Source: Diphasiastrum complanatum
Lineage: Eukaryota > Streptophyta > Lycopodiopsida > Lycopodiales > Lycopodiaceae
Assembly (NCBI GenBank): GCA_029204225.1
Contig: CM055098.1
Coordinates: forward strand, 13,297,815 to 13,361,814
Reading direction: 5' to 3'
DNA: 64,000 nucleotides
Made by a program: the position numbers and the translations under genes. The notes beneath the pieces are model-generated. The model saw only the letters and a list, made by a program, of their open reading frames with translations. It was not told the origin of the DNA and did not search any database. Each line of letters starts with the position of its first letter. Position 1 is the stretch's first letter. This document shows, one piece after another, positions 23,363 through 34,851 of this stretch.

Positions 23363-26300
23363 TAATATTTTAATAGAAGCATACAGGGAGATGAAAGTCA
23401 GACACAAATTGTTAATAAACTACTCACAGAAATCAGAAACAGTTGAATGGAAAAATGATAATGATTATTGAATGATCTAAAATAGAAACATAATGAGGAA
23501 ATCTAAGTACAGACTATAAATCTTTCTCCTGCACTTGTAGCAGTGAGTACACACTAAAACACTAAGAACTGTAGCAGGTTATCTATCTCTACCTGGCTGA
23601 ATGCTAAAACATTTGCAACAGCTTTATGGTTTCCTACTATCACCTATCATGAGTAAATTAATGCTAAACAATAGGAAGTTACTACCAACTGGCAGTTGTG
23701 TCAAATGATTGCACAAATCTCTCAGCTACTTTCTGAAATCAAGGGAGAGTGGTTGATAACTACTGCCATGTGGGTGGCTATTTCTTAACACTCCTCCATC
23801 AACCCGAAAACTTGGTTCAAGCTGGTTCAATTCCCATTGAACTTCTATGTTTACAAAGTTTTTCTCTTGCTAAAGCTTTTGTGAAAATGTCTGCAAGATT
23901 TTCAGCTGATGGCGCAAATTCTAATTTGATAGCACCTTTTTCTTTAAGCTCTCATGTAAAGTGATAATGCACAGCGATGTGCACAGTTCTGCCCTTGAAG
24001 TTTGGGCTCTCAGCCATTCTCATTGCACTTTGGTTGTCGATGTAGACCGTGATTGGATCGTGTTGAGTGCTTCCAACTTCATCCAGGAGCCTTTTAAATT
24101 TTGTCATGAACCTGCAACCAAAAGATAAGCTCATGTATTTGGCCTCGGCTGATGAAATAGCTATGCAGAATTGACGTTTGCTGGTCCAAGCAATTGCTCC
24201 TCCGTTTAGAAGATAGCAGCAACCTGTTGTGGATCGATAATCTTTATTCATGCCAAAACTAGCATCCACAAACATGGTTAGAATGCTTTGATTGCCCTTT
24301 GAATATAAGATCCCAAAGTCTTGGGTAGACTTTAAGTATCGAAGCACTCTTTTGGCTAAAATCCAATGCTTTTCAGAAAAACTATTATTAAACTGACTTA
24401 ATGTTATCACAGAGTAGCATATATCTGGTCTGGTGCAAGCCATAACGTACATGAGACTACCAATGATCTGCCTATAAGGAATGTTAGCATACTTATCATG
24501 CTGATCATTGCTTTCTTCTTCAAAAAGCTTTAGATTAGTCTCCATAGGAATGTGAGATGGCTTACAATCTGTCATATTGAAAGTGTTAATCATTTTCGTA
24601 ACGTACTTTCCCTGACTTATGTGAAGAAGCCCTTTCTCACGATCACGATGAATCTTAATTCCAAGAAAAAACTTGGCTTCCCTTGAGGTCTTTCATCTTG
24701 AAACGCTCCTTCAAGGCTTCTTTGATTTCCTTCACTTGCTTCAATGTCTTTTCCAAAGATTAATAAATCATCAACATATAACAAGATAACAAGCAAATTT
24801 GTATGATTCGATATGTAAACACTAGTGACAACACTAGATTTTATGAAACCAAGCTCATGCATTGTTTTACCAAACTTGGTGTTCCATTCTTTGGCTGATT
24901 GTTTCAGCCCTGGCACAGCCTTCTTGAGAAGACATACTTTTCTAGATGTTTGGGATCTATAAATCTCGGTGGCTGGCTCATAGAAACTTCTTCATGTAGG
25001 TCGCCATTGAGAAATGAAGGGTCCACGTCCATGTGGTGAATTTCCAGGTCCTCTTCAGTTGCGATTGCTAGCATAGTCCTGAGACTATCCATATGAAAAA
25101 CAGGAGAGAAAGTTTCTTCATAGTCAACACCATAGACTTGCGTGAAACCTCTAGCAACTATTCCAGCTTTGAACCTTTCAAGTTTATTATCAACATCATA
25201 TTTTTTCTTGAATATCCACTAACTTTCTACAACATTCTTTCTGAGAGGCAAATTGACAAGTACCCAAACCTTATTAAGCTCCATGGAATGCATTTCTGAA
25301 TCTGCAGCAGCTCTCCATTGGGCTGCCTCTGGACTGCTAAGTGCATCTTCGATTGTCTTTGGTTCTTCTTTTAAAGTGTGTAGACAATGCTCAATGGTGC
25401 AAACTTGAGCATTTTCGATTACTTTGCGAGATGGCTTTCTGGTTCTAGGCACGGAACTTTCGGCTACCTCATGTTGCTTCTCTCGTATATGTTCAATGCC
25501 AGCATCCTCAAGGTGTTGCTCCTCCACAACTGCAGGTGTTTCCGATACATGCACGGGAATCTCTTGAGGTTCTCAGGAACAAGCCTATCCTCCTCAATAA
25601 AAACAGGTTGAGACTTGTTACAATTTTCAGAATTGAACATTACATGATCTTTGAACACAACATCTGAGCTCACCACTACTTTATTTGTCTTAGAGAAGTC
25701 AAGACATTTGATGTCATGCTGTAACCAATAAACATGCATCTTATACTCTTATCCTCAAATTTAGTTCTAATCTCTTTAGGAATGTGAACATAACACACAC
25801 AAGCAAGTACATGAATATTTGACAAGTTGGGCTTTTCCCCACACCACATTTCAAATGGTGTAGACTTGTTCAAGGCCACCGTAGGCAGCCTATTCCCAAT
25901 ATAAACTGTTGTAGCAACTGCTTCCTGCCAAAAGATTTGATCAAGATTTGTTGCAGCCAAGAGACTCCTTGCTGCCTCTACTATTGTGCGATTTTTTCGC
26001 TCAACAACACCATTTAATTGTGGAGTGTAACGTGTTGTGACCTGTCTTAGAATCCCTTCATTCGTACAAAAATTGTTAAATTCATTATTCACGAATTCAC
26101 CACCACCATCGGTTCTAAGGATCCTAATCTTCTTTTCACATTGTGCTTCAGCTTGAGCTTTATAATCTTGAAAAGCTTTGAATGCATCACTTTTGTGCTT
26201 GAGGAAAAAAACATTAGTGTGCCTACTCTTATCATCAATAAAAGAGATGAAATACAAAGCACCACTCGTACTTGGTTTGGTCATTTTACCACACAAATCA

Positions 26301-28919
26301 GAATGTAGAATACCAAGAAGCTCACTCGCCCTCTTCCTACTGCTGTGTAGGATCTTCGGCGTTGCTTGCCTCTCATGCAAGCTTCACATATAGGCTGAGT
26401 TGAAGGAATTTGTAGAGGTGGCATGCCAACCACTAGTTGCTGCTTTTGCATAAGGTCAATGGTCTTGAAACTGATATGGCCAAGCTTTGTTGCTTTCAAG
26501 GCATCCATAAGATCCTTGTTGTGGGTCATGTGAGACTTCATCATATTTCTCACATTGGGGGCAAGGCAAAGAGCAATGCATGCAATTGCCTTGTTGTCCT
26601 TCCGCATCCATTCGATTAGTTCATTCTGCTGAGGTTTGCTTGGCTCAGGTCCAAACACAGGACGTGTCTCAGTTCCGTCCACCACTTCGTACACCATTTC
26701 AGCTCTGAGGTAGAGGCACATGATATGCTTCCATCCTTCAAATCCAAATCCATTGAATAGAGCAGGTCTGAGCGATAGAAATGAAGATACTACACTTGAC
26801 ATGGCTTTCTCCTTGCACTAAGAGAGGAACTTCAACAAGCACAGAGGGGCACACTCCTCCTCCAGCCACAATATCAGACTCTACACTCAGCCTATCTCTA
26901 TCTAGGCTCTGATACCATGATATTTTATAGAAGCATACAGGGAGATGAAAGTCAGACACAAACTGTTAATAAACTACTCACAGAAATCAGAAACAGTTGA
27001 ATGGAAAAATGATAATGATTATTGGAGGATCTGAAATAGAAACATAATGAGGAAATCTGAGTACAGACTGTAAATCTTTCTCCTGCACTTGCAGCAGTGA
27101 GTACACACTAAAACACTAAGAACTGTAGTAGGTTATCTATCTCTACCTGGCTGAATGCTAAAACCTTTGCAACATCTTTATGGTTTCCTACTATCACCTA
27201 TCATGAGTAAATTAATGCTAAACAATAGTAAGTTACTACCAAGTGGCACTTGTGTCAAATGATTGCACAAATCTCTCAGCTACTTTCTGAAATCAAGGGA
27301 GAGTGGTTGATAACTACTGTCATGTGGGTGGTTATTTCTTAACATTTACAAACTGCATGTCGATGTTCCTCCACTGCAGCCGTCGCCTTGAGCAGCTCCT
27401 CTGCCACAGCCTCCAACTCAATGCATTGAGCACGCAACATTTCGGTTACAACCTGCGCAGCTCTTTGGTATGAGCACGGAAGAATATAATGGCTGAGCAG
27501 AAATACAAGGTTGTGAACGTCTCCTTTTACGTATTCCTGCATGCACACGCACATGGCGGCTCATTCAAATTTCAACACAGAGATGATTGTGGTCAGGATA
27601 ATTGTCAATCAGTGATTGCAGGAATCAAGCGTGATGATTATTTTTTAAGCTGTACCTTTTTGAAAGACCAAAGATCGTTGTGCCATGATAGTATGTCAGT
27701 GAATATGTTCACCATTGTTTGCATTTGAGGACTGCTGAAAATTTCTTCCGGTATAAGTACTCCATCGGTAAAGTCTACGAATATCTGAAGCCCAGCATTA
27801 AGGTTAATCATGACAGATAAGACAATTCACATCAAGCTAAGAAATAGCCTCCTTAGAACATAGAAATTCGACAGTTATAGGAAATAGGCTGACAGCACTG
27901 ATCCTCGCATTATAGAACCCTATGGTTACTACTGAGCATCTTGCCCAAATTCTTGAAACATATACGTAAAATCCAATGAATAGTCAGCAGCGGCTTACGT
28001 ACCAGACAGCATGCGCTTGCTCCAGCGTCTCTCCGAACTAGGACATATTCATCCAGGGACGGAATGACGCCGTTTTCTCTGTTTTGGATCTGAATGAGAC
28101 TGGCTATGAGGAACTTTTGATAGAACCGGGCTAGTCGAAGGCAAGACTCGGGGTGCATCGATGCTACGGCTGCACCCCAAAAATCACGAAAACAGGAGCC
28201 TATTGGGGATAGTTTCCCAGCGTCAACTGTCAGAATCAGAAAAATCAACACGTTCAATCAACTTAAGGCAACCAAGGAGGGCAGATATACGTGCCTGCTA
28301 ACATGTGCATCTTCTCTGAAATTCTCCTAAAGAGCACAAGAATCTAGATAGAGAAAATAAAAAAGCCTTTGGGCTTACTTTCAAAGGGATTATTGGGATG
28401 GCTATCTTTGACGTTGTATGGGTCGTCATGGAAGAGATTTTCAATAGTTTCACGCCAATCAGTTGAAAAAGTGTCTAAAATCTCCGTTACTGATTGAATG
28501 TCAGGAAGAGTTGATGTTATCACTTTGTGAATTTCCAGTGCAAGAGAAAGTGATGTCTCCCAATTAGGCCTTTCAAGTTCAGTGTCGTCCATTATCTCGT
28601 CCACCACATACGTAACTATCAAGAACTTAGAGAACAATTCCAACCTCTCTGCTGAAGTGTCGGGAAACATTCGAGCTGCAAATTCTGGAGTAAATAGTAG
28701 CTTTGTAAACTTGTCAGGGTCAAAGACTTTGTCCACAAAATGATAGAGAAGCCATTCGCGAATTGTTTTGCAAGTTTCGGCCTCCATAGACTGGACTCTC
28801 ACGGGGTACGGTGGAATGAATTCTGGAATGATGAAGGAGTTCATAATTGTCATTCCAGCATCACTTATATCTTGTCCTGTAGTCAATTCACATGCCAAAA
28901 GATTATATTCATAGAGCAC
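23286..28919 (-). CDS. Microbial-type terpene synthase-like (MTPSL) gene, last exon split by a Copia insertion
   Basis: Class I terpene synthases ionise prenyl diphosphates with Mg2+ to make terpenes. Four reverse-strand exons join in phase through GT-AG introns: 28,919-28,379; 28,226-28,003; 27,784-27,656; and 27,536-27,345 continuing at 23,362-23,286. Exon 1 has FIIPEFIPPYPVR near the N-terminus and the acidic metal site VVDEIMDD near residue 105. Exon 2 has the QNRENGVIP and EYVLVRRDAGA segment typical of the family. The NSE metal motif N-D-x-x-S-x-x-x-E straddles exons 3 and 4 (NDLWSFKK then E). Total without the insertion is about 385 codons, normal for MTPSLs. The Copia element separates the last 24 codons; the interrupted frame ends two codons into the junction. 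The start ATG is the first in the frame; a later Met (MTIMNSF) is possible. The first motif is DExxDD rather than DDxxD. Confidence 0.85.
23363..23790 (-). repeat. 3' LTR of the Copia element in the terpene synthase
   Basis: 428 bases, about 96% identical to the right LTR (16 substitutions and one indel counted by eye). Its terminal TG, in forward orientation, is mutated to TA. The inner edge is followed by CTCCTCCATC, i.e. the polypurine tract GATGGAGGAG on the reverse strand. Confidence 0.9.
23952..24593 (-). pseudogene. Copia RNase H domain
   Basis: One open stretch of 213 codons: PYRQIIGSLMYVMACTRPDICYSV, AKRVLRYLKSTQDFG, MFVDASFGMNKDYRSTTG (RNase H first Asp), AISSAEAKYMSLS (Glu) and YIDNQSAMRMAESP (Asp). 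It ends early at HYHFT followed by a stop, before the usual LTKPL tail. Confidence 0.85.
24594..25554 (-). pseudogene. Copia reverse transcriptase (RVT_2), broken
   Basis: Segments in order: PKTIEDALSSPEAAQWRAA at the domain start, a stop near 25,219, then EIHHMDVDPSFLNGDLHEEV, a shift near 24,905, SAKEWNTKFGKTMHELGF, and the active-site YVDDLLIF near 24,790. LELRFIVI follows before another frame break at about 24,615. The YVDD residues are kept, but at least three breaks prevent a full enzyme. Confidence 0.85.
25676..26380 (-). pseudogene. Copia integrase core
   Basis: Contains the catalytic acids in context: HSDLCG and FISFIDDKSRH (first Asp), ILRTDGGGEFVNNEF (second Asp), and GVVERKNRTIVEAAR (Glu). 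Then follow VYIGNRLPT and the CYVHIP segment. Integrase inserts the cDNA. The core looks intact, but it is out of frame with upstream gag and ends at a shift near 25,680, after which ASNVL/GSDVVF-like text continues in another frame. Confidence 0.85.
26281..26802 (-). pseudogene. Gag N-terminus fused by deletion to the pre-integrase zinc domain
   Basis: From the ATG at 26,802 the frame reads Copia gag (FNGFGFEGWKHIMCLYLRA, IEWMRKDNKAIACI). At about 26,480 it passes straight into the pre-integrase zinc domain (KLGHISFKTIDLM, PICEACMRGKQ). Normally some 250-300 residues, including the CCHC knuckle and protease, lie between these. The frame then shifts near 26,360, where integrase continues in another frame. 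Confidence 0.75.
26905..26917 (-). other. Primer-binding site (initiator-Met tRNA type)
   Basis: Reverse strand TGGTATCAGAGCC immediately after the LTR end. Confidence 0.95.
26918..27344 (-). repeat. 5' LTR of the Copia element in the terpene synthase
   Basis: Starts TGTTAAGAAATAAC on the reverse strand and ends AATATCA at 26,918, directly before the PBS. Its first six bases supply an in-frame TAA to the interrupted terpene synthase. Confidence 0.9.
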
Positions 28920-29239
28920 GACAGCATGCGCGACTACGCTCTAATGTTATGCTCTTACAGACAAAAGAACATTTGGCTGCAAGAATAGATAGCAATACTA
29001 AGCGCAAAATGGTGAGCGTGGCTAAGCTTATAACTCGGTGCTTCAAGCACCGCCTGTGACATACCATAAGTCTGCAAAATTGGCCGCGACGAGATTACAA
29101 AGCTTTGAATATATTACAGTTCAATCTAGGCTACAAACAAGCAAATCAATGCATATACTTGAGCTATCAACCATTGTTAACAAGGAACTTTTGATCAGTT
29201 CCTATGTAGGAAAAACGTGCAATTTCCTGGTTTCACACG
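28920..29239. other. Upstream flank of the terpene synthase
   Basis: No upstream exon or clear TATA box could be picked with confidence. The reverse-strand text ahead of the ATG contains TTGACTACAG (inside the frame), which could serve as a splice acceptor, so a short 5' exon further right is possible. Confidence 0.3.
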
Positions 29240-29242
29240 ATT

Positions 29243-29425
29243 TTTCCTAGTTAAAATGTGTATTTGTAACTAGGAAACCTTCTTTCCTAGTTAAAAAATG
29301 CATGTGCATCAATTGCAACTAGGGAAAAACCTTATTTCCTAGATAAATTTCTACCATTTCTAAATTAGAATATTTTTTTCCTAGTTACAAAATGTATGTG
29401 TCTCAATTTTATATAGGAAATCATT
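29243..29425. repeat. Cluster of CCTAGTTA/TAACTAGG hairpins
   Basis: A hairpin with perfect 11-bp arms TTTCCTAGTTA (29,243-29,253) and TAACTAGGAAA (29,267-29,277) is followed by a second (TTTCCTAGTTA near 29,284; CAACTAGGGAAA near 29,325) and single arms at about 29,335 and 29,388. The same word builds the foldback element at 35.65 kb. Confidence 0.7.
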
Positions 29426-30229
29426 TTATTTTCAATATACATTTTAAATTATAAAATAGTTTTCTTAGATATTATAACCCCACTCATATTTCCTATCCTC
29501 ATTAAATTAATTGGTAATAGGCTAGTATTTTTTTTCACCATCTTTATAACATGGGCATCGACAGTTTGTTTTCATTAGCCCCCTATAGCAATTAACATGT
29601 TCATTGGATGCATGTTCACAATTTCTAGAACTTGAAAGTCAAATCAAGGTGTCCGAAGATTTGTAGCCCCTGCCTTGATCCAAAAGGCTACAAGTCCCTG
29701 GTCCTTTTATTTTTTTAAGAGAGGAAAAAAAGAACTGGTTTCAAAAGGCACCATTGACTCCGTTAAGAGTAGAGGGTTACTGAGGACATTCCCTTAGATA
29801 TGACGTCAACAGTATTGACATTTGGAGTGCATCATGGACATCAGAGATCATTTTGAAGGTATTTTAAGGGCTAGATTTTGTCGAACATTAAAGTGAAAGG
29901 TAAAATCATTTTCATATGCATCAATTTCACCCTCAAGTTAAAAAGTAGAAACATCAAGAAATTACAATTATATTTTTTACTATTGGGCATTGTAGCAAGG
30001 TTGAAATATTATACTAAAGCAACTCAAAAAATGGATAACAATCATGGTGAAAATTTTGAAAATTCTTTAACAAGAAGAATTCGTTTAATACACAAGGAGC
30101 TTATGACCACTTTATATATGACTAGAGATTGCCAATGCACTGATCAACTTAGAGTAAGCTTGTGTTTACGACATTTAAGTAGATTCAATTTTATGTCTAC
30201 CCAAAAGATAGCTTGATTTTGGTCCCTAT

Positions 30230-31290
30230 GACTTGACATAGAATATTTAAGCTCGTCGATCTGAATTTTAGAACATTAAGATTGCTCGAATTCGATGTCA
30301 ATCAACCAAGATATATTTTGGCATGGATTATACGATTTTTTTTATAAAGTGATGAAATCTGAGGAATGTCAAATTTATGAGCTTCAAATAGCTCAAATTT
30401 CATGCCTATCACTCAAATTATCTCAAATATGATGTCTAACATGCGATTTGGTTTTTATAATTTAACAAAATTCACGAAGCAATCAAACTTGACCAATCTC
30501 AATATTAAGACACTCGGATTGTTCAAGTTCAACTCATTATTGATGGAATTGCTCCATATTTGTTGAGAGAGCTCAAATTGATGTCTATCTGTCGAGATAA
30601 CTTGATTTTGATGCCTACAAGCAAGAAAGCTATATTTTGGTCCTCATCTCTAAAAAAAGGCTCAATGAGCAATGAGAATTGACCAATATCGTGTTTAGTA
30701 CATATAGATTGTTTGTGTTTCAACCTCTTATCGATAGAATCGATCCCTACCACACAAGATGTCCCAAATTTGATGTCACTTGAGATCACTCAATTTTGGC
30801 CTTTATCACTCGAGATGGTCTGTTGAGTAATTAAATCAAGGGAATCTTGAGTTAAGACAACTAATTAACTCAAATTTCATACATGTAACTAACATAGCTC
30901 AAATTTAATGCACAACATGTGATTTTGGTCCTCATCACTCGACATGGCTCATTAAGAGATCAAAGTCAACCAATATCAAGTCTATCACATTTAGATTGCT
31001 TGAGTGTAATCCCTTATTGATGGAATTGACCCCTTCCTATGAAATAGCTCAAATTTTAGATGTATCACTTGAGGTAGCTCGATTTTAGATATTATCACTC
31101 AAAATTGCTCATTGAGTGATAAAATTAGAAGAATCTTGAGTCTAGGACATTCAAATGGTTCAAATTGATGTTTGTCACTTATGATAGCTCGTGTTTAATG
31201 CATATGTTGCAATTTTGGTCCTTATCACTTGACATTGCCCATCAAGTGATCGAACTTGATCAAGAATTTAAATCATTGAGATTCGATCTT
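30230..31290. repeat. Degenerate satellite-like array, unit roughly 200-290 bp
   Basis: A composite block with the landmarks GACCAATATC, TAGATTGCTTGAGT and CTTATTGATGGAATTGACCCC recurs near 30,480, 30,665 and 30,950, with weaker copies near 30,260 and 31,250. It is interspersed with TCACTCGAGATGGCTCA-type words. Spacing between copies varies from about 190 to 290. Confidence 0.65.
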
Positions 31291-32227
31291 GGTAGCCAGA
31301 TTCTTTTTGCCAAAAATCAGGCTAATATGTGAATTTTTTTTCACAAAACCTGTAGAAATCTATATATACAACCGACAAAATTACATAGAATTGGCACAAA
31401 ATATCAATAAGCACAAGGTCCTAGCCCACCCTCGAAGTGGCTAGAGAGAACTTTCATGGCCATAAGATAGGCCTTTATAAAGATAGCAAGTACCACTGAA
31501 AAATTTGACAAATATCTTTTTTTGTAGACCGAGCAAGAAAATGTCGATTTAATTAGAAATAGGTCTCAGCTTGCCTAAATGTGGCTAGTAGAAGTCTTTA
31601 GGCCTTAGAATTGGCCCAAATTAAAAAAATATCGGCAATGTTGAGCACCTTTTTCATGTACTGAAAACTTTTCCTACCAATGGAAAGACCTCTTTGCATT
31701 TTAGGGATTGCTCTAGTCTGACACACACAAAGAATCGGCAACTTGGGAATTGCACTAATAAGCAAGTCAGCGAGAAAAAGCCTAAGAGAAATTGACATAA
31801 GTGTGTCTGTTGTTCAAAATATTGAGGGAAGGAAATAGTAGCTAGATACTATGATACATACAATCAAGAATATGGGGACCATAATATTACGACTAGCATA
31901 AGCAAAGATTTAGTGTGACAAGAATTGTTAACTAGAAAGATCAACAAATGGAAGTGTTATTAATTAAGGATAATTAGAGATATTTGACCTTTGCTAGTTT
32001 TTGTATTTTGTTTTTTTGTTAATATGAGGATTTATCAGAATTTGACCATCACAGATATAAAAAAAAAAAAAAGCTTCTTTGAAGATGTTTCACAGGTGAG
32101 AAAAATGTCTTTTGTTTACATGTATCTATAATATTGAATTTGTTGTAAATTTTATTCTGATAAATTGTAATCCATTATGGTTGTGTAATTATGAAGTCTA
32201 ACTTATCACAATTGTTTTTTTTTATAG
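31291..32227. other. No gene seen
   Basis: AT-rich; no motif-bearing frame on either strand. Confidence 0.5.
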
Positions 32228-32486
32228 GTGTACGGCGTAGAAGATTTTGATTTACAAGGCCAAGAAAATGCGATATTTTAATTTACCTACAATAGATGAT
32301 TTGTACGGCAAATTAAAAGAGCATTATAATAGTATAAAGGATTTAAGAAAAAATCTACATGGGAAAAACTGTTCGTACACCTGCATGAGAGAAGAATTAG
32401 TAGATTGCCTTTTGTATGAAGGCAAAATAGTTGTTCATAAAAAACAAAAGAGACATTTGGTATTGGAGTACATTGAAGTTAATAGG
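32228..32486 (+). CDS. Unrecognised exon-like frame
   Basis: An open frame follows a pyrimidine-rich acceptor (TTTTTTTTATAG at about 32,227) and ends at a canonical donor (AATAG then GTAAGTATG at 32,487). Within it a lysine-rich protein of about 80 residues (NLPTIDDLYGKLKEHYNSIKD, REELVDCLLYEGK) can be read from an ATG at 32,247. No family is recognised. The 3' part, 32,423-32,502, is duplicated immediately downstream (32,517-32,597), including a second GTAAGTATG. Confidence 0.3.
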
Positions 32487-32597
32487 TAAGTATGTTGCTT
32501 TTTGCCTTTGGCATAACGGCAAAATAGCTGTTTGTAAAAACAAAAAAGATATTTGGTGTTGGAGGATATTGAAGTAATATGTAAGTATGTTGATTTT
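32423..32597. repeat. Tandem duplication of an exon end with its donor site
   Basis: GGCAAAATAG...TTGGTRTTGGAG...TATTGAAGT...GTAAGTATGTTG occurs twice with about 85% identity by eye, period about 94. Confidence 0.75.
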
Positions 32598-32744
32598 TGG
32601 TTGTTATAATTCGAGTTACATGATTTTGTTCTTTGCCTAGAATCGTCATGCAACGACTGTGTTTCGAAAGTGCAGTCTTTTGTAAGCCATCAACGCTTTC
32701 TCTGTTTTATCATCTTCAGATTGTGAAGCTCTTCATTTACTTTT

Positions 32745-34150
32745 CTAGCCCGACCATCTTCGTGATCAGTTTAGCGGTGCTACCTCTTTGGCAGTTGCTG
32801 ATTCACAACTCTGTGAGTTAATAATCTGCAACTGTCTCACATCCTACAACATCATACTACCTTTTCTCATGGTTTCTTGTAATGGTTTATTGTAACAAGA
32901 CAGGTGTTTGTTTTCAAATCCAATAGATGGGTGTTTGTTCTCAAATCCAATAGACATGTACATTAACCAACTGGTAATTAGGCCACGCTCAGTTTTCCAT
33001 ATATCTGATATAGCGTGTCATTTTTTTCGTACTCACATAAGCAATTGTTTGTTTTAGCATGTTATTAGATTTTTTCATTTTAATTCTGCAACAGCTCTCG
33101 TTCATAAGCTCCAAAAAGAAGGAACCATGTTTTGCATACAAACCTTCATGTTATATAATCATTTTTAAAGTTTTTCTGTTTAGTTTTGTTTTTGAATGAG
33201 TGATATCAAGATACGATATTTCAGAAAGAGTTGGAAATAATTACGTTGTTCAGTTGAATTATGAAAATCCTCTTCAAATACAAAAACAGTGACTATACCA
33301 GCTCTCTTGGTTGAGAGTTTTCTTTGACGGTACCCGACTTTTCAGATTTCTGGTCCATGCTTGTTGTTTGTTCTCTAATTCACCAAATTTATGCAACTTG
33401 TGCATCAGACATTTACATGAGATTTTGGACTTGTAACTATAGTTACGTTATTGAGCTCATTTCAATACAGCAGATGAAAAATTGGGTTCCGTGTAAACAC
33501 TAAATAATAACATCTGGCTTTATCCTTGAATGTCTAGTGAAAGAAAAGTGAAATGTCTCTTCCATTCACAGCTAACCTGTAACTAGCTCTGGATAACAGA
33601 GACAAGTTCTAATTTCAAGAATGCAAGTTTTGCCACAATGACTTTCCTGTGAGGGCCTGTGAGTTATATTACCATGCAAATATAACCTGCGACTATAGGC
33701 GTCTTGCCGACGAATTACTTTTTCTCTACTTGCTTCAACTGTACAGGTGCTGATTTTGAATGTAAGTCGGAGAATAATTTCGAGAATGTGCTGATTCAAT
33801 CCATTCTTGTTGAGTTAGCTGACATTTTGTTAGGCCTTAGAAACTGAATTCAATTACAATATGACATCATCACAAGCCAACTCACATTTCTTTTTCCAGG
33901 AGCTATCAAATTTTGTTTCTCTACATCTGAGTCAGTATATGGCGACGATCTGCGTGATCAATTAAACACTCATTCACAACTCTGTGAGTTATCTGCAACT
34001 GTGTGACTTTCTACAGTGTCGTCATACCACTTTATTTCACAGTTTTTTGTAATGGGACGAGCTTCTGCTGGCAAATCCAGGTACGTTAACTAACTGCTAA
34101 TTATGTGCTTAGTTTTCCATATATCTGATAACAACATTTTTGTCGCTTCA
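32745..34150. repeat. Diverged duplication, copies at 32,745-33,025 and 33,935-34,150
   Basis: Both copies run CGTGATCA, TCACAACTCTGTGAGTTA, ATCTGCAACTGT, a TTGTAATGG stretch, CAAATCCA, TTAACYAACT and CAGTTTTCCATATATCTGAT in the same order. A local 29-bp tandem (GGTGTTTGTTYTCAAATCC) is present only in the left copy, at about 32,904-32,950. No coding region is recognised here. Confidence 0.65.
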
Positions 34151-34850
34151 TGTATGAACTTGATATTGTCTCTTTTTTTTGGACTCTCGTTTGTCTTGTT
34201 TAGAGGCACGTATTTCCGAAATATTAGATTGCAGATTTAAGTATGGCCTCATTAAACTTGTGCGTTGTTAGCATTGAATGAACATTCGTTCATAATTTTT
34301 GATGACTATAAAGTTGCCCAGGATGATTATGGCCTTTGTGCGCAACTTTGTAGTATAGTGAAACAGTGATTCTTCAGTACCAAAATTTTTAGCTCCTTTG
34401 GGTTTTGTATTCACCAAAGTCTGTGCAGTGGGTAAATTTTGAGGTTTGGGATGGTCTTGCATAGTTGCAGAAGTACTTGAACCTTGATTGGATGAGCTGT
34501 GAGCAGGATTTTTTATAATGATGTCATCAATCGCATATCCAACCTTCTTCGTCATCAGAAGATTCTTATCAGTGATTACTTCTCGCAGTATGGTAATCAG
34601 CATTCCGCCTACTTTATCTATACCGAGAGTTGTGTAAGTTTGATATATTGTTTATCAAACACCTGCCTTTGCATGTAATAGCAATTCTGAATCAATATTT
34701 TGTTGTTTATGGAAGACTATTTTATGTCATGATAGTATTTTGGATTGAGATTGTCTATAAAGCACAAAGTAGTCATACGATGTATTTGTTTGACATAAAC
34801 TAAATGCACGTTGGCGCGTGCAGCGCGCGACCTTTGCTTTATCCATAACT
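34151..34850. other. No recognised gene
   Basis: A reverse-strand frame of about 110 codons (34,603-34,268; Ser/Thr/Pro-rich middle) is open but has no recognisable motif or neighbours; I do not call it. Confidence 0.4.
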
Positions 34851-34851
34851 A

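Larger units (their letters stand above)
23363..27344 (-). mobile_element. Copia retrotransposon, deletion derivative, inserted in terpene synthase exon 4
   Basis: Bounded by LTRs at 23,363-23,790 and 26,918-27,344 and by near-identical 5-bp flanks (TCTAC left, TTTAC right). The interior of about 3.1 kb has, right to left: PBS, gag N-terminus, integrase, RT and RNase H in broken frames, then a purine-rich tract. Gag zinc knuckle and protease are missing. It lies in the same orientation as the host gene. Confidence 0.9.

Noticed and set aside
27339-27554. 71-codon frame as a separate gene
   Set aside because: It is terpene synthase exon 4 read through its intron boundary and into the LTR.
34268-34603. 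111-codon reverse frame
   Set aside because: No recognisable family, splice context or conservation evidence.
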